From NCBI GenBank assembly GCA_030749235.1, contig JASMKM010000019.1:1-57072 (forward strand): a stretch of DNA of 57,072 nt, written 5' to 3'. The notes beneath the pieces were generated by a model. The model was given only the letters and a program-made list of their open reading frames with translations, was not told where the DNA came from and made no database searches. Of the stretch, positions 7,993 to 15,701 are shown piece after piece (within the stretch, counting starts at the first letter, position 1; each line of letters starts with the position of its first letter). Made by a program: the position numbers and the translations under genes. This DNA is from Planctomycetota bacterium (GTDB lineage: Bacteria > Planctomycetota > UBA1135).

Positions 7993-9446
7993 TTCTTAGC
8001 TCCCTCATCCTCCTTGCCATGCAGTCCGGTGGTCTGGAAACTTCGATCGCCGAAGCCGCCGCTCTTGGTGAAAAGCAAAACTTCCAAGGTGCCGTGCAAC
8101 TCCTGAAAGACGCCGGCGTCGAGGAATCTAAAGATGTCGCCGCCTGGAATGCCTATGGCATGTGGTCGATGCGCCTCACCGAATCCGGCATTGCCAGCGG
8201 GCAAATCGGCGGCTTGGATGCAATCGACTCCTGGAACGATGTCGCCTGGATCTTCGAATCCGCCGCCAAGCTGAATGATGCACCTGACCACACTTGGGTT
8301 AATTTGTCGGAAGCCTTACTAAACGCCAGCGACATCAAGAACAGCCTACGTTCCTGCGAGGATGGTTTGCAGGTCCATGACAAGTCGGCACTATTGCTGT
8401 TGCAGAAAGGTCGGGTCTTGATGGCAAAGGCGCGCGCCAGTTTCGAGATGGGCGACGAGAAGGACGGTAAACAGAGTTATGCCAACGCCGAACAGGCCTT
8501 CCGCAAGGCGATGGATGTAGGGCCCGAATTTGCTGCGCCTTGTATGCGTCTGGCGGAACTGCAATGGACGCTGCTCGCCGAAGGTGGCGACCCAGCCCTC
8601 AGGGAGAAGGCAATCAACAATTGGAAGCTTGCCGCGGAACGTGAGCCGAGTGGCGTCGATGGCGGCCTAATCACAGCCTGGATGGGTTTCGAGTCAATCG
8701 CCGTTTTTGACATTTTGGTCGAGAAGCAGCCAGACCAAGTGTTGCACTACTGGTATCGCGGTTCGGCCTACTACGCTGCCGGCCCCGACTACTGGAGCAA
8801 CATCCGCGATGATTTCCAGAAGGTATTGGAACTCAACCCTGGTTTCACCAACGCCTATTACTTCCTAGCCAACGGTGCCATGAGTCGCGGCACGCAGTTG
8901 TCGGGCCAAGGTGATCAAGAGACCGCCGAGAAAGCCTATAGCGCAGCGGGTAAATACTGGGCGCTCTACCTGAAGGACTTCGGGGGCGATTACTTCAACC
9001 AGCAAAAGGCAGCTGGAGCGCTCGACAACGCTGCCACCAACATGAACTGGTTGGCCGGTAAGGTGCGTAACCCTGAGCACATGATTATTCTGTTGCGCTT
9101 CGCCACCAACGCCAATCCCGATTTCGGCGATGCCTGGAACAACCTCGCCTTGATCTATCGCGATACCGGCCAAGCCGAACCATCGCGCGACGCCTACGAG
9201 AAGGCGCTGGCGCTGAACCCCACCGACCCGCAGTTGATGAACGACTATGCGGTAATCTACCACTACTACCTGAAGACCGAAGATGACCTAGTGCGCGACC
9301 TGTACAAGAAGGCCATCAAGCGGGCGCAGGAGATGCTGGAGAACGGCGAGGTCGCGGAAGCCGACATGGATCGCATCAAGACGGCGCTGCGCGACGCTAA
9401 GAACAACCTCAAGAAGCTCGACGCCGGCGACCGCAAAAACGGCTAG
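7989..9446 (+). CDS. TPR repeat protein, probably exported
   Basis: A 485-residue protein coupled to the preceding TPR lipoprotein gene by an ATGA overlap. A short hydrophobic N-terminus (MILSSLILLAMQSGG) may be a weak signal peptide. TPR units are visible through the length, best at about 30 to 75, 150 to 210, 265 to 300 (RDDFQKVLELNPGFTNAYYF) and 375 to 425 (GDAWNNLALIYRDTGQAEPS with the following AYEKALALNPTDPQLMNDYA). The C-terminal 60 residues are a charged helix. TPR proteins act as protein-interaction scaffolds, and the partner is unknown. The domain call is firm, but no biological role can be given. Confidence 0.75.
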   Translation: MILSSLILLAMQSGGLETSIAEAAALGEKQNFQGAVQLLKDAGVEESKDVAAWNAYGMWSMRLTESGIASGQIGGLDAIDSWNDVAWIFESAAKLNDAPDHTWVNLSEALLNASDIKNSLRSCEDGLQVHDKSALLLLQKGRVLMAKARASFEMGDEKDGKQSYANAEQAFRKAMDVGPEFAAPCMRLAELQWTLLAEGGDPALREKAINNWKLAAEREPSGVDGGLITAWMGFESIAVFDILVEKQPDQVLHYWYRGSAYYAAGPDYWSNIRDDFQKVLELNPGFTNAYYFLANGAMSRGTQLSGQGDQETAEKAYSAAGKYWALYLKDFGGDYFNQQKAAGALDNAATNMNWLAGKVRNPEHMIILLRFATNANPDFGDAWNNLALIYRDTGQAEPSRDAYEKALALNPTDPQLMNDYAVIYHYYLKTEDDLVRDLYKKAIKRAQEMLENGEVAEADMDRIKTALRDAKNNLKKLDAGDRKNG

Positions 9447-9517
9447 GGCCTAGGGCTTCCGACTCTCCCAACTACCCGCAGGGAATGTCCCCTTGCAGGT
9501 TGTTATCATTTCCACAC

Positions 9518-10879
9518 ATGAAGATTACCATCGGCGGAGAAGACGCTGTAGCCTTCCGTCTCGCGGAGGCCTTGATGGCGGATCACGAGGTCACCTTGAT
9601 CGTCCCCGAGGGTACGAGAGACACGACACTCGAGAAGCTAGACGTTCAGACTATCCACGGTCCGACATCCTCCGGCAGAACCTTGAAGGCCGCTGAGGTC
9701 AGCGAGGCCGATATCTTCGTGGCCTGTACGCCGGCCGATGAACGAAACCTTGTCGCCTGCGCCGAAGCCAAACGACTTGGTGCGCGCAGCGTGACCTGCT
9801 TCCTGCGTCGCCATGAGGTACAAACCAACGAATCCGAAGCGCAGTCCTTGGCCACATCCCTGCATATCGATCAGGTGATTCTGCCGGCCGCACGACTGGC
9901 GCGCGAGATTTTGCGCATCGTGATGGTGCCCGGTGCCTTGGAAGCGGACGCCTTTGTCAATGGCAAGGTGCGTCTGGTGAAGCGCTGCATCGAGAAGGAT
10001 GCGCACTTCACTGAAGGCACCCTGAAGGAAATTGGCGTGCCGAAGGATGTGGTGTTGGTGATGGTGCAACGCGGCAAGGAGACCTTCATCCCCAGGGGCG
10101 ACACCGCCTTCCAGGAAGGTGATCTCATCACCGCGATGGGAACTATGCAGGGCATCAACCGCCTGCTCACCCGTTACCTGACCACCCGCAAGCATGGACG
10201 CGACCCGCGCCGTGCCTTGGTGGTCGGCGGCGGTGCGGTTGGCTTCGCCGTAGCCGAAGGACTCGAGAAAGCTAACTGGGACGTGAAGCTGATTGAGTCC
10301 GACGAGAAGCGCGCCTTGGAGATTGCGCCGCAGTTGAAGTCGCTGGTCCTCTATGGCGATGGCACCAACCTGGAGCTGTTGCGCGAAGAACACATCGCCG
10401 ACTACCCAGTATTAATCGCCGTCACCAGCAACGACGAGAAGAATCTACTGGTGTCCCTGTTGGCCAAGCAACAAGGCGTTCAACGCATTATCACGCGAGC
10501 CGACAAGGAGTCCAACGAGATGCTGTTCGAGAGCGTCGGCATCGACGTCGTCCGATCAGCGACCGGTGCGGCAATCCGCACGGTGGTCAAGCGCACCAAC
10601 CGCTCCGAGAACGACTTGATCGCCGAGTTCGAGCATGGCTTGGTCAAGGTGCTGCGCATCGAGGTCCCCGCCGGCCAGGAGCCACAGGAGCTGCACAAGG
10701 TCAAGGCCTCGATGTTCGCCATCATCGGTGCCATCTTGCGTGACGAGAAGGTCATCATCCCGCAGGGGCAGGATTCCATCCAAGGTGGTGATCAGTTACT
10801 GGTCTTCTGCAAGGCCGACGATGCCGAGAGCACACGCCACTTCTTCGAGAACCTTCCACCCCTGGAAGCCAATACCTAA
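9518..10879 (+). CDS. trkA: Trk potassium uptake regulator TrkA
   Basis: TrkA is the cytoplasmic NAD(H)-binding gating ring of the TrkH/TrkA potassium channel. The product has the family's tandem layout: RCK_N (1 to 120), RCK_C (about 150 to 215), RCK_N (232 to 350), RCK_C (about 375 to 445). At 453 residues it matches the usual 458. The second nucleotide site is intact: VVGGGAVG with Gly237 to Gly242 and acidic Glu260 at the end of strand 2. The first is not: where GxGxxG is expected the protein reads IGGEDAVA, and the strand 2 acidic residue is missing. An ATG at 9485 is also in frame, but the ATG at 9518 fits the family start (MKITI). It sits 3 bases before trkH, as expected for partners. 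Confidence 0.93.
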   Translation: MKITIGGEDAVAFRLAEALMADHEVTLIVPEGTRDTTLEKLDVQTIHGPTSSGRTLKAAEVSEADIFVACTPADERNLVACAEAKRLGARSVTCFLRRHEVQTNESEAQSLATSLHIDQVILPAARLAREILRIVMVPGALEADAFVNGKVRLVKRCIEKDAHFTEGTLKEIGVPKDVVLVMVQRGKETFIPRGDTAFQEGDLITAMGTMQGINRLLTRYLTTRKHGRDPRRALVVGGGAVGFAVAEGLEKANWDVKLIESDEKRALEIAPQLKSLVLYGDGTNLELLREEHIADYPVLIAVTSNDEKNLLVSLLAKQQGVQRIITRADKESNEMLFESVGIDVVRSATGAAIRTVVKRTNRSENDLIAEFEHGLVKVLRIEVPAGQEPQELHKVKASMFAIIGAILRDEKVIIPQGQDSIQGGDQLLVFCKADDAESTRHFFENLPPLEANT

Positions 10880-10882
10880 GCT

Positions 10883-12361
10883 ATGCGCATCGCGCTCGTC
10901 CTCGGCGTCATAGGGCGCCTGCTGAAGGTCTTCTGCTTCGCATTTGTGCCGCCCTTGTGCCTGGCGGCGTGGGATGCTTGGCAGGGTGCCGGTAGTTGGA
11001 CGGAAGCTGGCCACTTCAGCATTTCCTTGGGCGTGACCTGGTGCTGCGGCTGGCTAGCTTCGCAGCTGTTTGTACCCAAAGCTGACTTTCGCCGTGCGGA
11101 AACCTTGGCGGTAGTGGCCGGTACCTGGATGGTAATCGCCCACTTTGCCGCAGTGCCGTACATGTTCGCCGGCCTCAGCTATGTGGATTCCTTCTTCGAA
11201 GCAATCTCTGGCCTTACGACCACCGGTGCCACCATCCTCACCGATTTCGACGCGCATGGCCGCGCCTTCTTTCTTTGGCGTTCGATGACGCAGTGGTTCG
11301 GTGGCTTGGGCGTAATCGCCTTGTTTGTCGTAGTCCTGCCACAACTGGGCATCGCCGGCCGCCAGATCTTCTTCGCCGAAGGATCCGCTGCTACCACCGA
11401 CGTGATTAGCCCCAGCGTGCGCCAATCCGCACGCCGCCTGTGGCAGCTCTACTGCTTCCTTACCCTGCTCGAGGTGGGCATGCTGCACCTGGTTGCCGGC
11501 ATGGGAATCTACGAGTCCTTCTGTCATGCGCTTACCAACGTGTCTGCCGGAGGGTTCTCCCCGCATGCAGAGTCCGTCGGCGGCTATGCCAATCCCACCG
11601 CGGAATGGATTGTCACCGGATTCATGCTGCTCAGCGGCGTGAGCTTCCCGCTGATTTGGGTGGGCTTCACCCGTCGCCCCAAGGAGTTCATGCGCGACGG
11701 CGAGTTCCGCTTCTACCTGCTCTGCGCGCTGACTGCTGCCGGCGGCATTGCTTTCATGCTTGCAGGCGGCGTACCCGGCGGCGAGGAGGTTCGTACCAGC
11801 CTGTTCCAGACAGCCAGCCTGATCTCCGGCACCGGCTACGCGAGCACCGACTATTCCGCCTGGCCTGACCGCATACGCATCCTACTCCTTGCGGTGATGA
11901 TTGTCGGCGGCTGCGCCGGCTCCGCTGCCAGTGGTCCGAAGGCAGTGCGCGTGCTTCTCTCAGTCAAGTTCATGTGGCGCGAGTTCACCAGGGTCCTGCA
12001 CCCGCGCGGGGTCATTCCCCTGCGTCACCGTGGGCGCGCGGTCCCCGAAGACGCCATGCGCGCGATCCTCAACTTGGTCCTGGCCTATATTCTCATGATC
12101 CTGGTCGTTGGCACGGTGATGGTTCTATTCGGCAGCGATTTCGTCACCGGATTCTCCTCGGCCCTAGCCTGCATCTGCAACATTGGCCCTGGCTTCGAGG
12201 CGGTGGGGCCGATGGAGAACTATGCCGCGCTGCACCCCGTGGCCAAAATCATCCTCACACTCGGCATGTGGATGGGGCGCCTTGAACTGCTCACTGTCCT
12301 GGTGCTGCTTCACCCCGACGTGCTGCGACGCCTGCGCTGGCGTGGGGACCGCCGCAATTGA
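10883..12361 (+). CDS. trkH: Trk potassium channel subunit TrkH
   Basis: TrkH is the membrane pore of the potassium uptake system. The 492-residue polytopic protein shows the four pseudo-repeat pore loops with their selectivity glycines: SGLTTTGAT, TNVSAGGFS, LISGTGYAST and CICNIGPGFE. It also has the family signature MTQWFGGLGVIALFVVVLP and the basic loop before the last helices. The length matches the family. It begins 3 bases after the trkA stop, and its own stop interlocks with the TTG start of the methyltransferase gene. The pairing with TrkA supports a functional K+ channel, relevant to osmotic adaptation. Confidence 0.95.
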   Translation: MRIALVLGVIGRLLKVFCFAFVPPLCLAAWDAWQGAGSWTEAGHFSISLGVTWCCGWLASQLFVPKADFRRAETLAVVAGTWMVIAHFAAVPYMFAGLSYVDSFFEAISGLTTTGATILTDFDAHGRAFFLWRSMTQWFGGLGVIALFVVVLPQLGIAGRQIFFAEGSAATTDVISPSVRQSARRLWQLYCFLTLLEVGMLHLVAGMGIYESFCHALTNVSAGGFSPHAESVGGYANPTAEWIVTGFMLLSGVSFPLIWVGFTRRPKEFMRDGEFRFYLLCALTAAGGIAFMLAGGVPGGEEVRTSLFQTASLISGTGYASTDYSAWPDRIRILLLAVMIVGGCAGSAASGPKAVRVLLSVKFMWREFTRVLHPRGVIPLRHRGRAVPEDAMRAILNLVLAYILMILVVGTVMVLFGSDFVTGFSSALACICNIGPGFEAVGPMENYAALHPVAKIILTLGMWMGRLELLTVLVLLHPDVLRRLRWRGDRRN

Positions 12362-13368
12362 TCAAGTATCTCGGTTCGAAACGCTTGTTGATTCCGGCCA
12401 TCGTCGAGGTGGTGCAGGAGATGCTGCCGAGTGGCACCGTATTGGACCTGTTCTCGGGAACCTCGCGCGTCGGCCATGCCTTGAAGCATGCCGGCTATCG
12501 CGTGATCTCGAATGACGTCAATGAATACGCTGCCACGCTAGCACGCTGTTACGTGGGGAGCGATGCCGGCCCAATTGCCGAACAAGCGCAGGCTTGGATT
12601 GACACGCTGCAGCAGATCCCACCAAAGGCCGGTTGGTTCACCCATACCTACTGCGAACAGAGCCGCTTCTTCAAGCCAGAGAATGGCGCGCGCATCGAGG
12701 CGATTCGCAACGCCATCGCCGCCGCCGACCTGGAACCTCGACTGGAAGCAGTGTTGTTGGTCTCCTTGATGGAGGCCGCTGATCGCGTCGACTCCACCAC
12801 CGGCCTGCAGATGGCCTACCTCAAGAGTTGGGCACCACGTGCATCCAATGCTTTGCAGCTACGGCTGCCGAAGTTGTTGCCGCGCCCAGAATCCGGGGCC
12901 TGTGAAGCTTGGTGTTTGGAAGCCGCCGAGGCTGCCGCGCGCTTCCAAGGGGACTTGGCCTATTTGGATCCTCCATACAACCAGCACTCCTATCTCGGCA
13001 ACTACCACATCTGGGAAACCCTGGTGCGATGGGATCAACCCGAAGTCTACGGCGTGGCCTGCAAACGAATCGATTGCCGCGAACGACGCAGCGCATTCAA
13101 CTCACGTCCGGCCTTCGCTGGCGCCTTTCGCGAGGTCGTCGAAGCTTTGGCAGACAAGCAACTGTTGGTGTCTTTCAGCGACGAAGGCTATCTGCAACGC
13201 AGCGAACTCGAGCATATCCTCCGCTCGCATGGCAAAGTCTCAATCATCGAACGCGACCATCCTCGTTATGTGGGTGCACGCATTGGTATCCATAACCCGC
13301 AAGGCGAGCGAGTCGGCAAGGTGAGCCATGTCAGGAACCGCGAGTTTCTGTTCAGGGTCGAGCCCTAG
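12358..13368 (+). CDS. Orphan DNA adenine methyltransferase (D12 class)
   Basis: A 336-residue methyltransferase of the D12 (Dam-like) N6-adenine group. Residues MIKYLGSKR at the start match the family opening, with the cofactor-binding motif I at 29 to 39 (LDLFSGTSRVG) and the catalytic motif IV DPPY at 204 to 207, followed by NQHSY. The region between carries the target-recognition segment. The start is a TTG whose last two bases belong to the trkH stop (TTGA), and the family N-terminus begins exactly there. No restriction endonuclease is adjacent, so this looks like an orphan enzyme for epigenetic control or mismatch-repair marking rather than half of a restriction system. Target sequence cannot be read from the gene. 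An RNA substrate is not excluded. Confidence 0.85.
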   Translation: MIKYLGSKRLLIPAIVEVVQEMLPSGTVLDLFSGTSRVGHALKHAGYRVISNDVNEYAATLARCYVGSDAGPIAEQAQAWIDTLQQIPPKAGWFTHTYCEQSRFFKPENGARIEAIRNAIAAADLEPRLEAVLLVSLMEAADRVDSTTGLQMAYLKSWAPRASNALQLRLPKLLPRPESGACEAWCLEAAEAAARFQGDLAYLDPPYNQHSYLGNYHIWETLVRWDQPEVYGVACKRIDCRERRSAFNSRPAFAGAFREVVEALADKQLLVSFSDEGYLQRSELEHILRSHGKVSIIERDHPRYVGARIGIHNPQGERVGKVSHVRNREFLFRVEP

Positions 13369-13388
13369 GGCCTGCGGGAGGTTGGCCG

Positions 13389-13805
13389 CTAGCCCTCGGC
13401 CTGAGCGATGTAGTCACGCATCTCGCGAACCTCATCCTTGATCAGGTCGCGGATCGACAATACGCCAGCCAGGTTGCCTTCCTTATCAAGGACCGGCAAA
13501 TGACGGATATGGTGACGCTTCAATAGAAAGCGAGCATCGTTGGTGTTGTGGCCGAGCTCGGCGCAGATTAAGTCGCGGGTCATCACATCGCGGACCAAGA
13601 CCTCATCGACGTCCAGGTTCCGTAAAAGCACGCGCTTCAGCACGTCTCGCTCGGTGAATAAGCCAACAAGCTTGGTCCCGTCCATGATTGCTGCTGCGCC
13701 GACGTTGGCCTCAGCCATTGCCTTGGCGGCATCGCGTACGGTGACGTGGTTACTGATGGAAACGACGCGTTTCTGTTTTCCAACCAGATCTTCAAGTTCT
13801 GTCAT
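13389..13805 (-). CDS. Two-CBS-domain protein
   Basis: A 138-residue stand-alone CBS pair. The first domain covers about 10 to 65 (VSISNHVTVRDAAKAMAEAN, then GLFTERDVLKRVL) and the second about 75 to 130 (VMTRDLICAELGHNTNDARF, then HLPVLDKEGNLAGVLSIRDL). CBS pairs bind adenine nucleotides such as AMP, ATP or SAM and act as energy sensors, often on a partner protein. The frame continues upstream to a GTG at 13826. The ATG at 13805 is clearly right because AAGGAGG lies seven bases before it. It is downstream of the Lrp-type regulator on the same strand and convergent with the methyltransferase. Confidence 0.9.
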   Translation of the reverse strand: MTELEDLVGKQKRVVSISNHVTVRDAAKAMAEANVGAAAIMDGTKLVGLFTERDVLKRVLLRNLDVDEVLVRDVMTRDLICAELGHNTNDARFLLKRHHIRHLPVLDKEGNLAGVLSIRDLIKDEVREMRDYIAQAEG

Positions 13806-13812
13806 GTAATTT

Positions 13813-13819
13813 CCTCCTT
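13813..13819 (-). promoter_or_regulatory. Ribosome binding site deciding the CBS protein start
   Basis: AAGGAGG on the minus strand, seven bases before the ATG at 13805. It settles the start against the upstream in-frame GTG at 13826. Confidence 0.85.
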
Positions 13820-13878
13820 GCTCCACCCTAACCCGGAATACAGCCGACGTAAAGGCATTATTTTGAAGAGGTTAAGGA

Positions 13879-14361
13879 TTAGCCATTCAAACTCTCATCA
13901 TCGGCCGGGATTAGACAGGGCCAAATAGATTTCCTCATTTTCGCGTAAATCAGCGAAGTCTGGATCTGCGCAATTTCTTTTCGCGTGGTGAAGGAGTCCA
14001 AAGCGAGGTTGCGCAGATGGTCGGCATCGCGCACCGCCACATGCACCAGGAAGTCGAATTCACCGGTCACGTGGTAATACCCGAGTACCTCGGAGACCCC
14101 CGTGAGATGTTCCTGTAGGTCCTTGACGTGATCTCGAGAGTGGCCCGCCAAGCGCACCTGGATCATTGCCTGCAGGCCCACCCCCAAGGCGGCCGGGTCC
14201 ACTTCGGCGTGGAAACCACGAAGAACCCCGTCGGCAGTGAGGCGTCGTGTCCGCTCCAAGCAACTGGATGGAGCCAACTTGACCCTAGCCGCCAGTTCTT
14301 TGTTGCTTAAACGTGCATTATTCTGCAATTCGCTGATTATACCGAAGTCAATTCTGTCCAT
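13879..14361 (-). CDS. Lrp/AsnC family transcriptional regulator
   Basis: A 160-residue regulator of the feast/famine (Lrp/AsnC) family. The N-terminal winged helix is at about 4 to 55 (DFGIISELQNNARLSNKELA, recognition segment SSCLERTRRLTADGVLRGFH) and the C-terminal RAM effector-binding domain at about 65 to 145, with GVSEVLGYYHVTGEFDFLVH. These proteins assemble as octamers and sense amino acids. The gene is divergent from the PLP-dependent Cys/Met enzyme with about 70 bases between starts, the usual setting for a regulator of its neighbour. Lrp also controls tdh-kbl in Escherichia coli, and tdh-kbl lies about 3.3 kb away here. A possible -10 (TAAGAT, complement of 14368-14373) sits so close to the ATG that the message might be nearly leaderless. 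Confidence 0.92.
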   Translation of the reverse strand: MDRIDFGIISELQNNARLSNKELAARVKLAPSSCLERTRRLTADGVLRGFHAEVDPAALGVGLQAMIQVRLAGHSRDHVKDLQEHLTGVSEVLGYYHVTGEFDFLVHVAVRDADHLRNLALDSFTTRKEIAQIQTSLIYAKMRKSIWPCLIPADDESLNG

Positions 14362-14431
14362 AGCCCTATCTTACCGCACAACCCGCAGCCTATTCGATGG
14401 ACTCCTGAAGAATTTCGGGCGAAGCTGAGGC

Positions 14432-15622
14432 ATGGACTATCACCTCCAGACCCAGGCCGTTCATGCAGGCCGCGACGACCTTCGCGAGCTTGGCGTCCAC
14501 GCTCCGCCGCTGGATCTCTCCACCACCCATCCAGTACGCAGTCTCGCCAGTGGGCGGGACTGCATTGATCGGTTGGCTGAAGGTGCAGCCGATGCTGAAT
14601 CTGCGATTTACTCGCGCCTACACAATCAGACAGTCCATCGTTATGAGGTGGCCTTCGCCAGCATGGAAGACGCAGACGGGGGCATCGCCTTCGCCTCCGG
14701 CATGGCCGCGATCACCGGAGTCTTGCAGGCACTACGCGTGCGCGACATGGAAGAGGGGCGGGTTCGCAACCACGTCATTGCCGTACGCCCGATCTATGGC
14801 TGCACCGACCACCTGTTGTCCTGTGGCCTGCTTGGATTCGAGGTGGATTGGGTGGAGCCGGATCAGATCGCCGCGACGGTAACCGAACAGACTGCGCTGG
14901 TGGTGATCGAGACTCCAGCCAACCCAACCTTGCACCTTGTCGACATTGCCGATGTGGTTCGCCAAGCTGGCGACGTGCCGGTCATGGTGGACAACACCTT
15001 CGCCACGCCGGTGCTGCAAGCGCCACTGGCGCTGGGCGCCACCTTCTCAGTGCATAGCGGCACCAAATACCTCGGCGGCCATGGTGACGTGCTGTCGGGC
15101 CTGGTGGCCACCGACGCCACCTGGGCAGCGCGAATCCGCCAGGTGCGCATCCTGACCGGTGCCAACCTGCACCCGATGGCGGCTTATCTCCTACACCGCA
15201 GCCTGCCAACCTTGCCGTTGCGAGTCATCAAGGCCCAAGAAAACGCCATCGAGCTGGTCGACAAGATGGCTGGCCATCCGGCCATCACTGAGGTTTACTT
15301 TCCAGGCTTCGGCGACTCTGACCCCACGGATATCGTCGGTCGCCAGATGAAGGGCCCTGGATCCGTAATCGCCTTCGAAATGAAAGAAGGCTTCGACGCC
15401 GCCGCCAAGGTCATGCTCGCGACCGAGCTGTTCTTGCCTGCAGTGAGCCTAGGTGCTACCGATAGCTTGATCGAGCACCCGGCTGGCCTCACCCACCGCA
15501 TTGTTTCGGAGGATGGCCTTGGCAGCGGTGGCATCACGGAAGGCCTGCTGCGGATCGCCGTCGGCATCGAATACACAGACGACTTGTGGACTGACCTGAA
15601 GAAAGCCTTGGATCAGGTCTGA
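14432..15622 (+). CDS. PLP-dependent Cys/Met metabolism enzyme (gamma-lyase or gamma-synthase type)
   Basis: A 396-residue fold-type I PLP enzyme of the Cys/Met metabolism family, which includes cystathionine gamma-synthase, cystathionine gamma-lyase and methionine gamma-lyase. The cofactor lysine is Lys212 in SVHSGTKYLGGHGD; Asp187 in VMVDNTFATP contacts the pyridine nitrogen; Tyr60-Ser-Arg62 contacts phosphate from the partner subunit. The usual asparagine-proline after YSR is asparagine-glutamine here (LHNQTVHRYE), a small departure. Sequence alone does not separate synthase from lyase. The divergent Lrp-type gene suggests control by an amino acid, and no other methionine-pathway gene is near. 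The ATG at 14432 gives the normal family N-terminus (QTQAVHAGRD). Confidence 0.92.
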   Translation: MDYHLQTQAVHAGRDDLRELGVHAPPLDLSTTHPVRSLASGRDCIDRLAEGAADAESAIYSRLHNQTVHRYEVAFASMEDADGGIAFASGMAAITGVLQALRVRDMEEGRVRNHVIAVRPIYGCTDHLLSCGLLGFEVDWVEPDQIAATVTEQTALVVIETPANPTLHLVDIADVVRQAGDVPVMVDNTFATPVLQAPLALGATFSVHSGTKYLGGHGDVLSGLVATDATWAARIRQVRILTGANLHPMAAYLLHRSLPTLPLRVIKAQENAIELVDKMAGHPAITEVYFPGFGDSDPTDIVGRQMKGPGSVIAFEMKEGFDAAAKVMLATELFLPAVSLGATDSLIEHPAGLTHRIVSEDGLGSGGITEGLLRIAVGIEYTDDLWTDLKKALDQV

Positions 15623-15701
15623 GGAGGCGCTGCTACAGGATGACGTTACGGTAAAAGAAACCTCTGGCCGCCGGTGCGATCTCGTCGTAGTGCAAGTTGA
15701 T

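Noticed and set aside
13366-13396. AGGGC/GCCCT inverted repeat between the convergent methyltransferase and CBS genes as a terminator
   Set aside because: Only five paired bases, no T run on either strand, and one arm is within coding sequence.
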